Source: Pseudorasbora parva
Taxonomy: Eukaryota; Chordata; Actinopteri; Cypriniformes; Gobionidae
Assembly: GCF_024679245.1 (NCBI RefSeq)
Contig: NC_090177.1
Span: forward strand, 24,530,950 to 24,594,949
DNA: 64,000 bases
Reading direction: 5' to 3'
The notes under the pieces were generated by a model that worked only from the letters and a program-made list of their open reading frames with translations, was not told the origin of the DNA and searched no databases. Each line of letters begins with the position of its first letter. Within the stretch, counting starts at the first letter, position 1. A program made the translations under genes and the position numbers. Shown here piece by piece: positions 12,019 to 24,016 of the stretch.

Positions 12019-15000
12019 CTAGTGAACAGTACATGGACCAGAGACTTCACGTTTTATTCTAGCCCTCAGTCTGCGCAGTTCTACATGGTCACTGTCCACT
12101 TTAAGCCCGGTCTCTGTCAGAAGCCAAGCTTTGTCAAGTTTCTGCTCTCCATAGTTCTGCAGGGCAAAGCGCAGGAACTTTTCAGCAAGGCGCTGTGTTC
12201 CCAGACCAGCCTCTACACACAGGAGAGCCTGTCCCTCGTGCAGATCCAGGGCTTGAGAAATGTCCTGTAAGCCAGACTCTTCATGTGAACACATCAGTAG
12301 ACTACGGCCTCGGCGGCAAAGGTCCTCAGCCCAAACCCTTGGCTCCTCACTCCCATTTGCATTGTGGCCCTGGATGACTTTATTCAAATCAGACACAGCT
12401 CTGTCGTGGAGGCCCAGGTGGGCCAGGCAGGCTGCACGCTGCCTGAGGTACTGGAGCTTCATCTCACTGACCGCTCGCACTGCTAGAGTAAGGAGGGCTA
12501 AAGCTTGTTCCCACTGGCCACTTTCAGAAACAATGCTGGCCTGCTGGGATGCTACCTGGAAGCACAGAATCACTTTATTAGATACTGTATAACAAGGCAA
12601 CTGCTGCACAAAAATAATAACAATAGAATTTCCGTTTTCATCAATAAAATTTGAAATTTATGTGCAATTTAACTGTATAGTGGGTTATCTGTGCATGTCT
12701 TTTAGTTTCACAGTTTGCTGTGTTTGTATAAGTTCCCATGGGTTTTCATTGATTTGATCATGATTTGCACCTGTTCTATATTTTGATGATTAGTATACAA
12801 GTGATTAGTATATAAGGTATGTTCACACTATGTTGTAATTACCTTAACGATTATGAAATGTAAAAACGTGCATGTAGAACTTGTAATTACAATGTGTAAA
12901 CTCGTAATTTTGTACCATGTGGCTGCTGTACCATCTGACTATTGTATATTTAAGGTGTGTTTGACTCTAAGTGGCACTGTGCAGACAAAAGCATATAGAG
13001 CTTTATTTACAGTAATTATAACATGGCATTAAACCCTGTGTTACTCATAAGGACAAAATCAAGTAAAAATAATTATCAAAAGGTCAAAATGTACTGGTAT
13101 TAGTATCTTTTTTTTGGGGACATCTGGCCCCCATAACATATGGAATACCTCAGTACACACACACACACACACACACACAGGCACACACACACAGGCACAC
13201 ACACACAGGCACACACGCAGGTTAGGTTTTTGTGAATTGTGGGGACATTCAATAGGCATAATGGATTTTACACTGTACAAACTGTACGTTCTATCCCCCT
13301 CCCACACACACGACTAGTGAGTACCTGTGCCAAGCGTTTTCTTTGAGCTGACTGCATGAGACTGATTAGAAAGTCTAAAGTTGCTGTATCTTTCTCAGCC
13401 ACCACACTCAAAAAGTTGGCTGCCACTTTGTAGTTCTGCTGCCAGGCCTTCACGACACCCCATCTGGCCTTAGCTGCGGCATCTCGAGGCTCTTGACCAA
13501 ACACCTGCTTCAGGTGCGCTCCTGCAGCATTCACGTCCCCTTTACAAACATCATTTTAAACGAAAACTTTGTAAAACACATTTTGCATAGACATAATGTG
13601 CAATATATACACTCACCTAAAGGATTATTAGGAACACCTGTTCAATTTCTCATTAATACAATTATCTAATCAACCAATCACATGGCAGTTGCTTCAATGC
13701 ATTTAGGGGTGTGGTCCTGGTCAAGACAATCTCCTGAACTCCAAACTGAATTTCAGAATGGGAAAGAAAGGTGATTTAAGCAATTTTGACCGTGGCATGG
13801 TTTTTGGTGCCAGAAGGGCCGGTCTGAGTATTTCTGCTCAGTTACTGGGATTTTCACACACAACCATTTCTAGGGTTTACAAAGAATGGTGTGACAAGGG
13901 AAAAACATCCAGTATTCGGCAGTCCTGTGGGCGAAAATGCCTTGTTGATGCTATAGGTCAGAGGAGTATCGGCCGACTGATTCAAGCTGATAGAAGAGCA
14001 ACTTTGACTGAAATAACCACTAGCTACAACCGAGGTATGCAGCTAAGCATTTTTGAAGCCACAACACACACAACCTTGAGGCTGATGGGCTACAACAGCA
14101 GAAGACCCCACCGGGTACCACTCATTTCCACTCCAAATAGGAAAAAGAGGCTACAATTTGCAAGAGCTCACCAAAATTGGACAGTTGAAGACTGGAAAAA
14201 TGTTGCTTGGTCTGATGAGTCTCAATTTCTGTTGAGACATTCAGATGGTAGAGTCAGAATTTGGCGTAAACAGAATAAGAACATGGATCCATCATGCCTT
14301 GTTACCACTGTGTAGGCTGGTGGAGGTGGTGTAATGGTGTGGGGGATGTTTTCTTGGCATATTTTAGGCCCCTTAGTGCCAGTTGGCCATTGTTTAAATG
14401 CCATGGACTATCTGATCATTGTTTCTGACCATGTCCATCCCTTTATGACAACCATGTACCCATCCTCTGATGGCTACTTCCAGCAGGGTAATGCACCATG
14501 TCACAAAGCTCGAATCATTTCAAATTGGTTTCTTGAACATGACAATAAGTTCACTGTACTAAAATGGCCCCCACAGTCACCAGATCTCAACCCAATAGAG
14601 CATCTTTAGGATCTGGTGGAACAGGAGCTTCGTGCCCTGGATGTGCATCCCACAAATCTCCATCAACTGCAAGATGCTATCCTATCAATATGGGCCAACA
14701 TTTGTAAAGAATGCTTTCAGCACCTTGTTGAATCAATGCCACGCAGAATTAAGGCAGTTCTGAAGGCAAAAGGGGGTCAAACAGTATTAGTATGGTGTTC
14801 CTAATAATCCTTTAGGTGAGTGTATATTTTTAAATTGTCACATGTAATGTGCAATAAATTACCTTTGGCAAATAGTGTATCTATGTAGAGGAGGTGCCAC
14901 CTGGGTTCCCTGCAGTCAGTTTTCATTAGTGCTCCACCAATCAAAAAGGCCTCTCGAAGGTGCTCCTCTCGGCAGGGTACAGGGTTGGCCAACAGAGTCT

Positions 15001-18000
15001 CCGACAGGCTGCTGCGACAGTGCTGTCCCAACCATTCGCTGATGAGTCTCTTTGCTTTGTCTTTAAGTGACAGCATGCTCTGAGTGACCTCCTCAGCACC
15101 ACACTGAAGGGCAACTAGTATGTCTAGTGTGCATTCCTGGTGAATTATTGATATTACAGTTTCAGTTTACAAGCATGCTGGAAATATTACTTTAAGTGTT
15201 ATTTCATTAACTGATCTTGAAATATTAGCAACACTTTACAATATACATTAAATCTATATATTTACAACATTTAAGTAATTTTTTATACATAAATAAGTTC
15301 ATAAGTAAATGTATAAATTAAATGAAAAAATATTTGAAAATGTATTAGTTTTCAATTTTCTCAATTTTTTGTGTAATCGCTGGTCCATGATCTATGCGTT
15401 AACCTTATTTTAATGTGTTACTGAATCATGAAATCATCTTTAAAAACAGGTGTCTCCTATAGGTGGAGGTCTTTGTTTTTGCTACCACACCTTCTGCTGG
15501 TTCAGCATAAGATAAGTGAATCCTCTTCCACACAAAGCCTGCACATGGTCTGGGTGCTCTTTAAGGATAACAGTGAAGTCAAAGATAGCCGTCTTCCATT
15601 GGCCCAATAGAGCATAACATTTTGCTCTCTCCAGCAGGGAATCTATTGAGCCACCACCTAAGGAATAATCGGTTAACTCATTAAGAAAATAGTAGTGTTC
15701 TGAGTTACCTCTTTCTTCACAGTATAATTTCTGTTGAGTGGTTAAGAGAGTTATACGTGAAAATATAAAAAACAAGATTATATAATGGAAATCCATTACC
15801 GAACAAAGTATGAAAATTGCAGAGCTGAAGAGGAAACTATTTTTTTCCGTAGCAACTGGGTCAATTAGATATATGGTGTGATATAATCAGATCAGTGGTG
15901 TACATTTCTGTTTGCATTTGCACTACAATTAACCCTGATAACCATAAATATTATGTAATGTAAATTAATATATTACTGTATGTGTCTGATGATATTACAT
16001 CCTTACCTGAAGCCATAATGGCAATGGACAAATAGGCCACAGCTTCCCTTATTGCACTTTCTGCTTGTTGGCCACACAGTATACGTTTGGAAGCGGTGTG
16101 ACAATGTTTTTCTAAGAGTTCTCGGTCTTGTAAAGATGTTACAGAAAGAAGGGGACGTAGACAGCTGGTGTCTCCTGAATTAATCAACTTCTTTAGAAGC
16201 TGTAAGACACCAGAGATTATTACTCGATATGAAGCAGAAAATGAATAAATTACTATCAGAGAAATACTTCAATAATATAAATGTGATTAAACTAAGGAAT
16301 ATGATCTGGCACCTGATAGGCATCATAGAGGAAGCCTCGATGCAGCTGCATTATTGCAAGGCGTGCGAGAATCGGTGGACGTTGGGCTGTGTGCTCAATG
16401 TTGAGAAGAAGACGGTAAGCCTCCTCAACACGACCCAACTGGTACAGCGCATCTGCTGTGAGAATCTGGGGTCCATCGGCACCGGGCTGTAACTCCATAA
16501 GTAGAAGAGCAAGAGCATGCACTCCAATGGAAGACCTGAAGGAAGCACAGGAACCTGAATAAGACAGTGGTGTCCAATCCTGCTTCAGGAGGGACAAGGT
16601 CCTGCAGATGTTAAGGTGCGTTCATGTCATGTCATAATTATGTAACGATTCTGAACTGTAAAAAGCCTTCACGTGTTTGTATAACTTATTACAATGTGTA
16701 AATGTAATTTTCTGAGAGCTATGACCTGTACGACATGGCTGCTGTAGCACCTGCCCACTGCAGATTTAAGGTGTGTTCGACTCTAGCAGCACTAGAGACA
16801 TAAAAAACTTCAAAAATACTTTTTATAATTTTATAATTAAAGTACCGCAAGAGCAATTCGAAAGCATACAAAGCTGTATTTATTGTAATTATGACATGAA
16901 CACAGCAAAAGTTACAAACACACCTGAACACACTAATCAAGGTTCTTAAGGATCTTTTGCTGTGTTTCATTTTGTAGAATGCACCCAAGGGATGTTGCAT
17001 ATCTCGGCCACATAAAAGTAACCATTCTAAAATTGATTATTATTCCTAGTGAGATGTAAATGACTGTAATTTATTTCTTACATCAGAATCTAATGGTTAT
17101 CTTTCTGAAACTTTCTGAGGTGGCATCAATTATGTTTGCAGCCAAATGTGACCTCCAGAGGGTGCATGCTTTGATATGAGACACAGCAACTGCAAACTAT
17201 AAAAAGGCCTGGTTTTACAGAAAGGGTTTAGATTAAGCCAGGTTTAGGCCTTATAGGTCAATTGGGGGGGCATTCATGTAGATTTTATAAACATGCCTAA
17301 ACTTTGAAAATACAGGTGAAAAAATGATGGTTTGCATCTTGAGACAAAACTATGGCACTGACATATTTTGAGATATATCAGTGCAAGGTGAGTTCAGTTA
17401 AAACAGCTCAAACATGCAGCTTAGTCTGGGACTAGGCTTAAGCCTTGTCTGTGAAACCGGGGGGTAGTCAGTCAGTTTGGAGCTAAAATCTACAGAAAGT
17501 TGGCCATCCCAGAGTGCTTATCAACACTGACAAGCCAATCATTATGGCTGATTCTATACTATTTTGTCTACATTAATAAAAAAGGTAAATATCAAAAACT
17601 AAAATAATTTGAAATGCTACATTTTTGATTTAGGGATGGCAATATTACAATTTACAGTATGAAAAATGGATATTCACTTTAAGACAAAAGGAAAGATTTC
17701 AAGACAATAACGTTTCATTCAGAATCAGAATCTGAAAAAAAAATCAAATATACCTCTGTTTGTTGTTGGCATGACTTTCCTCATGCTTTTGTTGTGTTAT
17801 AGGATTTGAGTCAGCTTTTTGTTCTTCAAGCATAACCCTTCCCTGTTCCAGCAACACAGTGCACAGCAATCCACGGTAGTTCCACGGCACCAGGCACCTA
17901 ACAGTTACAGCAGTCTCCTGCAGCTGTAATTGGCTCGCTGTGACGTAATCTAGAGCAGTAAGGTAGTGTGAGCCAGCCATCATACGCAGGACACCCCTAC

Positions 18001-19402
18001 CACAGAGTGCACGGACACAGCTGGGTGGGTGAGGAGTATTATGCTCAATAACTGCTTGAAAATCTTCCAGAGCACCTTTATGGTCCTCAGTGAAGAGTCG
18101 GGAAAACCCTCTGAGCACTTGCACGGTGTTCTGGTAGCTCTGCTGGGCTGGAACTGCAGAGGCTAGCTGGCTACTTATAGAAAGGGCTTCTTTATGTTCC
18201 CCACGCAAGAGGAGGCAGTCTGCCAGACGCACCCGCAGTTCCCTACCTCCTCCATTTGACTCCAAGTGGCAGAGAGCTTGCAGCTGAGCAATAACGGGAT
18301 CCAACAACTCCACTCCTTTCGAAGACCGAAGGTCAGGCCTCATAAGAACTGCCTCCCTGAACTCCAAGACACCCTTCTCTGCCTGTTGGCGCAGCTGGAT
18401 GCAAGCAGCCAGCCCTATGCCATTGTCCGAGAAAAGGCTCTGGAATTGCTGTCTTGCTGTTGCCGGATGAAGTGCAAAGCCATCACCCAGGTCTTTGCAG
18501 ACTTCTCTTGCTCGTCCTCCTGCTGAAAAATGAGCAGCTGCTCTGCCCACCAGTAAATAAGCTATTTTCTCTGGTGCCATTACATGTTCAGTCTGTGCCT
18601 CACCTGGTTTAAGAGCCAGCGACAAAGCTTCTGCACTTTCTCTGAACTTTCCTGATGAAAACAAGACTGCAGCTTGAAGCTCTCTCACCTGGATGTTGTT
18701 AGGTGAAATGGCAAGTAAAAACTCAACAGTTTTGATGGGATCAATGTCGTCACTGGCTTGTGTAGGACTCAATGCTTTCTCCATCTGCCCCTTAGCATGA
18801 AGTATGGAATATCTCGGAGACATTTGCTGGTAAAAGGCTTTAATTAACAGTTCCACATGTTGACTTTGCCTTTCTTTAACAAGTCTAATAGTTTCTGATT
18901 TATTTCCATGAAAGGCCTGCAGATAAAGCTGAGGACCTTTGGGATTTTGAGGGTCTGAGAGCAAGCAGGCCAGAGCTCTGGTTAACTCCAGAACTAACCG
19001 CGTGTGGCCCACAGGTTGGGGCATTTGTTTTCCCTCTAGTAGAGCGGAACACCGTGCGAAAATCTCGTCTGAGGCATGACCTGTCCCCTGCAGGACAGAC
19101 TCCATTTTATAAAGAGAAGCAGAAATATTATTGGGGCATAATGTAGAAAGAAATACAGCAACAAGACCTTTGCTCAGGCCATTAATTGAGTTGTGCGATA
19201 TGCCATCAAGCCAGGCCTCCAGAGTTGAGATCACTTCCTCCAAACAGCCCGTGTCAAGGCCACGCATGTGTCCTACAGTGGATCCTGCATTATTTCCAAA
19301 AGCATGGGTGTACAGAGCTGCAGCTCTGCCAGGGTCCCCAGAGAGCAATACTTTGTCCCCCTCTCTGCACAGTTCAGCTGCACCTTTATGTATGCCATTC
19401 AT
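12019..19402 (-). CDS. ttc34: Tetratricopeptide repeat protein 34, 7 coding exons, 1085 aa
   Basis: Exons in coding order: 19402-17754, 16535-16313, 16199-16007, 15657-15491, 15136-14863, 13539-13325, 12555-12019. Phases agree at every junction and the total is 3258 nt. The long first exon starts MNGIHKGAAELCREGDKVL, followed by helix pairs typical of TPRs, such as a block ending GDPGRAAALYTHAF. A later typical repeat is RAACLAHLGLHDRAVSDLNK near the C-terminus. TPR arrays form superhelical protein-binding scaffolds; the partners of TTC34 are not known to me. I chose the ATG at 19402 because the reading frame upstream has no other ATG before a likely acceptor at 19461. The intron at 14862-13540 contains a Tc1-like transposon. 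The identity rests on length, single long 5' exon and remembered similarity to vertebrate TTC34. Confidence 0.9.
12830..13000 (+). repeat. Repeat shared by two ttc34 introns, copy 1
   Basis: It shares ordered blocks ('aaggtatgttcaca', 'acaatgtgtaaa', 'catgtggctgctgta', 'ttaaggtgtgtttgactcta') with 16612-16800. Same orientation in both. Confidence 0.65.
13083..13318. repeat. 'Tggggac' repeat with (CA)n core
   Basis: A compound CA tract (13155-13217) is embedded in sequence containing 'ttgtggggacattcaatagg' and 'ttttacactgtacaaactgt'. A related repeat lies at 38402-38705 in znf362. Confidence 0.7.
13610..14822 (+). mobile_element. Tc1-like DNA transposon with both ends intact
   Basis: The 1213-bp element is bounded by inverted repeats that match for about 29 bp: left 'cactcacctaaaggattatt', right its reverse complement ending 'aaggtgagtg' type. 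A TA duplication flanks it (13608-13609 and 14823-14824), as expected for Tc1/mariner insertion. It sits in an intron of ttc34 in the opposite orientation to the gene. Confidence 0.95.
13758..14804 (+). pseudogene. Tc1-like transposase, inactivated by two in-frame stops
   Basis: A single frame of 349 codons starts MGKKGDLSNFDRGM and shows an HTH (LLGFSHTTISRVYKEW) and the catalytic core. WSDES supplies the first Asp; SPDLNPIEHL supplies the final Glu of the DD34E triad. TAG codons interrupt it at 14313 (probably from CAG) and 14607 (probably from TGG). The second triad Asp is replaced: the motif reads QQGNAPCH where the family has Asp-Asn-Ala-Pro. There are no frameshifts, so the copy is recent but dead. 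Confidence 0.93.
16612..16800 (+). repeat. Repeat shared by two ttc34 introns, copy 2
   Basis: It has the same ordered blocks as 12830-13000, including 'acaatgtgtaaa' and 'catggctgctgtagcacctg'. It is not coding. Confidence 0.65.
17212..17462. repeat. Foldback repeat, copy 1
   Basis: The left end 'ctggttttacag' with 'aagccaggtttaggcctta' is matched in inverse by 'aggcttaagccttgtctgtg' and 'aaaccgggg' at the right. A related copy is at 24912-25110. Confidence 0.65.
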
Positions 19403-20238
19403 CGCTCTTTCTGTAATGCTATTTACATATGGATATTTCCTCCACAAGGGTCCTCAAAGACCTTTGAAAGAATTTAAAAGCACATTATAAAAAAGGCTTC
19501 TTTCTCTAGCTCTTATGAACAGCATGCATTGAATGCTTTACTATAAATATGAAGTGCATGAATAAATTACGGTACACTATATTGCTGTTTTAAAATGTAT
19601 TTTCAAAATATAACTAGTTTCATTTTTATGTTAAAAGTTTATTTTTAAAGTAGAGTGATGAATATATTTTTTTCTATTTTACAAGTAGTCTAACTATTCA
19701 TAGACAATAGTACTTCTTCCAATATTCATAGGCTCCCTATTACATTAGTCAATTTGAAACAGGTACGTATTTCCTAGTTACTAAATAAGTCCAGTGACAA
19801 GTATCTTATTCCAGCGTCACTAGTGCTTTATTAGATAGCAGTAACTTGTTATCTATCACATTTAACTTGCTCCCTTGTGGTATAGGCTAATGGCTAGTCA
19901 GGCTACTTTATAGTTTAAGTGCAAATCTTATTAAAATGTTACTAGTAGCTCCTTTTCAGATAGTGACGAGGAAGAACTATTCAGTAAGCATATGTGATTA
20001 ACTAAATAGTCACTGTTGGAATAAGCACTAATAGGCAATCTAATTAATTGTTGTTAAAACCAGATTGAAACCTGATTGAAACTTCGAGTCAATTCTAGTC
20101 AATGATGGATGATCAGTTCTAAGCAATAAGTGTTAACATGGCTTTCAACAGACACCAATGTACAGTTTTAATGAAAAGAGCAGGGCATTACATCGTCCAA
20201 TAATACCGGTACATGAGATCATGGGATAGTAGACTCAC

Positions 20239-20300
20239 CTTTCTGTGTCTTTGAGAATCTGCGAGGGTACAGTCCAAGCACTTTTGGTCGACTTTTCCTG
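20239..20300 (-). promoter_or_regulatory. ttc34: Predicted 5' noncoding exon end of ttc34
   Basis: On the minus strand a strong donor, AAAG/GTGAGT, lies at 20239/20238. Splicing to the acceptor CTTTCAAAG at 19462 would join it 59 nt upstream of the ATG. The outer limit of the exon is a guess. Confidence 0.4.
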
Positions 20301-20794
20301 TCTTATTTTAAACGAGTTAAACATTATATTCTGAGATGTACCACATATTAAACACTATTTAGACGGACCACAGATAAAGCTTTGTAGACCTTATTGAAAA
20401 TAACTGTAAAAAGATGCGACTGTCTGGATTCTGGAATAGCTTGGTCCCGAAAAAACGTCTTGCTGAAACTCAATATGCCGACCCCATAAGTGAAAGGCGA
20501 TAGGAAGACGAAACATTAAGAAACACAAACTTTTTAACATAGAGAAAACACAAAATGTAAGAAGGTTTGGGCAGGTGCTCGTCTTTCTAAAGAATAACGT
20601 CACTAATAATTTGTCTACTTACGACTATGTGAAAGCGTCAGTCTTCCTTAAATCGCCTACTTATCTTATCTTAGCAACAAATAGGGCAAAAATGTAATGA
20701 AGTCTTTCAGTCACCTGTTGTGCGACTTATTATCCAAATACCAAAATCCTTTGGCTCTAAGCAAACACACACTTCGCGCTGCATGTGTGCACTG

Positions 20795-20808
20795 GTTGCC
20801 ATGGAAAC
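20795..20808. promoter_or_regulatory. X-box-like (RFX) motif upstream of ttc34
   Basis: The 14-mer GTTGCCATGGAAAC matches the imperfect palindrome bound by RFX factors (GTTGCC-AT-GGCAAC) at all but one position. It lies about 560 bp upstream of the predicted ttc34 5' exon. RFX sites of this kind are typical of ciliary-gene promoters. Confidence 0.45.
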
Positions 20809-21390
20809 GACCAACTAACAATGTTGTGTTCTGAACAACACTTTCCACTTTCCAGGCGTTTGCATTTCCTAATCATTGTTATAAAAGCGTTATTTCCCGA
20901 AAATTCAGGGAATGTAAAACGAGTTTCAAATGTTTTGAAAACGTTCTGGTTATCTTACAAACTTTCTTAACGTTAAACCATTCTATCTTCGTATTACGTT
21001 GTACAACCTTTTGGCATTCTCCTTTTGGCTGTTTATGCACCGAAAATGTCCACAAAAATGTACTTACACATTTTTAAATAAACTTGATTATGACTGAAAT
21101 TGCAACAGCTTAAAAAAACATTGGCTATATGGAAAATAAAAAATATAAAAATAAAAGTTAATTATAATAGCATCTCAATCATGATCTCAATAGACCTATT
21201 AATGCACTGTGGTAGGTTCAGGAAATGTTTTATCAGGCTGCATGGAGAGTAGAGAACAGAGATTTTCTATAAAGCTGTCCATATATTGGGGTCCATCAAC
21301 TGTCTGGTTACTGACATTCTTCAAAATATCTTCCATATAGTTATATAATCAACTGTTTGGTTACTGACATATTCAAAAATTCTGTACGGT

Positions 21391-21395
<5 letters not shown>

Positions 21396-21438
<43 letters not shown>

Positions 21439-21460
21439 TAATATAATATATATATATATT
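21396..21460. repeat. (AAT)n and (AT)n microsatellite
   Basis: Trinucleotide ATA/AAT units run into an AT tract. It lies next to the LINE fragment and between pieces of a foldback element. Confidence 0.95.
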
Positions 21461-21699
21461 ATAACACACTTTTTATTCAGAAGAATCTCAAAGTGCTACA
21501 ATGGAAAAGGGAAAATAACACAAAGGGATCTCAAAGGGATGAGTTCCTGTAGATATGTTGTAGTAGTCCAGCCTGGTGGAGACAAAGGCATGGACAAGTT
21601 TCTCTGCATCTGGATTCTGGAAAGGTTAAAAGGGAACAGAGTTTGGAGATGTTTTGAAGGTGGTGGAAGGAGGTTTTGCAGATGTGTTTAATATGGTCA

Positions 21700-22150
21700 T
21701 TGAAGGTCAGCTGGGGGTCAAACTGAACCCCTAGGTTAGTGACTGAGGAGGAGAAGGTGACCTGGGATAAGGGAGAGGGGTGAAGGGGTTACTTCCCATC
21801 CTTGCGGTGAGTCGTGACAGAGCTGTGGAGGGGCTCGGGGCAGTGTTGATATAAATTTGCGTGTCATCAGCATAACAATGAAAAGACAGACCATGTCTGC
21901 TGATGACAGGATCGAGGGGAAGCATGACATCACAAGGTCATACATCACAATGTAATAGGGAGCAGCCTGGACTCGCATTCTTCCAATATAACGCGCTCAG
22001 TCCTGTCAGAAAGGTAAGACTGAAACCACTGCAGTGCTACTCCCGACAGTCCAACTATGTTGTGGAGGCGGTCCAGGAGGATGGTATGGTCCACAGTGTC
22101 GAATGCCGCTGATAGGTCGAATGAGCATGAGCAGTGATGGTGATCCTGAA
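21700..22150 (-). mobile_element. Non-LTR retrotransposon (LINE) reverse-transcriptase fragment
   Basis: The minus strand encodes FDLSAAFDTVDH (about 22110-22075) followed by LQWFQSYLSDRTER, the conserved palm region of LINE reverse transcriptases. Downstream comes CYADDTQIYI (about 21880-21850), the YADD catalytic box. The frame shifts between the two parts, so this is a relic. It is flanked by halves of a foldback repeat (21290-21395 and 22205-22445), which suggests insertion into it. Confidence 0.85.
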
Positions 22151-22204
22151 TCAGCTGTCATAAGAAGGTCATTTGTCATGGTCATCTAAGCAGAGCTGTT
22201 TCTG

Positions 22205-22445
22205 TGCTGTGTATATAATCAATTGTTTGGTTACTGACATTCTTCAAAATATCTTCTTTATATGGTTATATAATCTTCTGTTTGGTTACTGGGATTCTTC
22301 AAAATATCTTCTTTATGGTTATATAATCGTGGTTATCGGCAGTCTTCAGAATATCGTTTGTATTCAGCAGAAGAAATAAATATACAGGTTTGGACCTTGA
22401 AGGAAAGTAAATAATGACAGAATTTTCATTTTTTCATTTCCCTTT
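22205..22445. repeat. Foldback element remains with tandem 'ggttactgacattcttcaaaatatc' units
   Basis: A block containing 'gttactgacattcttcaaaa' occurs at 21300-21330 and again at 22228-22300 in two successive variants. The right end 'tgacagaattttcatttttt' is that of the palindromic family at 9326. The left half lies on the other side of the LINE fragment. Confidence 0.55.
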
Positions 22446-22771
22446 AAGCTATAGCTATTATTGATAGCTAACTTTGTCAAAAGAAGTTTAAACTATAATC
22501 CTAGACAGTAACATATAGTGATGGCCCAGATCGGGCCCACATCTGGTAAGCTTTGAATCCACTTGTACCAGATGTGGCCCAAATCTGGGCCGACACTATA
22601 TGTTCCTGTCTGGGATAAGAAAACATTAGAATACAACTTTAAACTAAATAAACTTTAAAATAAATAGACTAAATCCATGTAGCCTAAAGTATTTTGAACA
22701 TCCACTCATCAAAACTCAATGCTAAACAACTTAATAGACAGGCGCTGTCAGTATGTAGATCATGTTCCATA

Positions 22772-24016
22772 CAGGTCCTTCTCAAAAAATTAGCATATTT
22801 CATCCGACCAATAAAAGAAAATAGTTTTTAATATGGAGGCCCAGGATGCTTCGATAGCAGCCTAAAGCTCATCCAGAGTGTTGGGTCTTGCGTCTTTCAA
22901 CTTTCTCTTCACAATATCCCACAGATTCTCTATGGGGTTCAGGTCAGGAGAGTTGACAGGCGCATTGAGCACAGTAATACCATGGTCAGTAAACCATTTA
23001 CCAGTGGTTTTGGCACTGTGAGCAGGTGCCAGGTCGTGCTGAAAAACCAAATCTTCATCTCCATAAAGCTTTTCAGCAGATGGAAGCATGAAGTGCTCCA
23101 AAATAGCTAGCTGCATTGCCCCTGCCCTTGATAAAACACAGTGGACCAACACCAGCAGCTGACATGGCACCCCAGACCATCACTGACTGTGGGTACTTGA
23201 CGCTGGACTTCAGGCATTTTGGCATTTCCTTCTCCCCAGTCTTCCTCCAGGCTCTGGCACCTTGATTTCCGAATGACATGCAAAATTTGCTTTCATCCGA
23301 AAAAAGTACTTTGGACCTCTGAGCAACAGTCCAGTGCTGCTTCTCTGGGGAATGCGGCACCTGTAGCCCATTTCCTGCACACGCGCGTCTGTGCACGGTG
23401 GCTCTGGATGTTTCTACTCTAGACTCAGTCCACTGCTTCCGCAGGTCCCCCAAGGTCTGGAATCGGTCCTTCTCCACAATCTTCCTCAGGGTCCGGTCAC
23501 CTCTTCTTGTTGTGCAGCGTTTTTTGCCACACTTTTTCCTTCCCACAGACTTCCCACTGAGGTGCCTTGATACAGAACTCTGGGAACAGCCTATTCGTTC
23601 AGAAATTTCTTTCTGTGTCTTACCCTCTCGCTTGAGGGTGTCAATGATGGCCTTCTGGACAGGGTCGGGTCTGCAGTCTTACCCATGATTGCAGTTTTGA
23701 GTAATGAATCAGGCTGTGAGTTTTTAAAAGCCTCAGGAAGCTTAGCAGGTGTTTAGAGTTAATTAGTTGATTCAGATGATTAGGTTAATAGCTCGTTTAG
23801 AAAACCTTTTCATGATATGCTAAATTTTTGAGATAGGAATTTTGGGTTTTTATGAGCTGTATGCCAAAATCATCGGTATTAAAACAATAAAAGACCTGGA
23901 ATATTTCAGTTGGTGTGCAATGAATCCAAAAAATATATGAAAGTTTAATTTTTATCATTACATTATGGAAAATAATGAACTTTTATCACATATGCTAATA
24001 TTTTGAGAAGGACCTG
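22772..24016 (-). mobile_element. Second Tc1-like DNA transposon
   Basis: A 1245-bp element begins 'caggtccttctcaaaaaatt' and ends with the near-exact reverse complement 'attttgagaaggacctg'. TA dinucleotides flank both sides (22770-22771 and 24017-24018). It lies between ttc34 and the death-receptor gene. Confidence 0.93.
22862..23686 (-). pseudogene. Tc1-like transposase with frameshifts
   Basis: The reading starts MGKTADP at 23686, shifts frame soon after, then runs through RTLRKIVEKDRF and LFSDESKF (first catalytic Asp). It shifts again near 23130-23170 and continues through VFQHDLAPAHSAK (second Asp) and SPDLNPIENLW (catalytic Glu) to a stop at 22862. All three catalytic residues are readable, but at least two frameshifts break the gene. 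It is a different subfamily from the element at 13610. Confidence 0.9.

Noticed and set aside
18266..18526. Plus-strand frames over the first ttc34 exon
   Set aside because: Shadow frames of the minus-strand coding exon.
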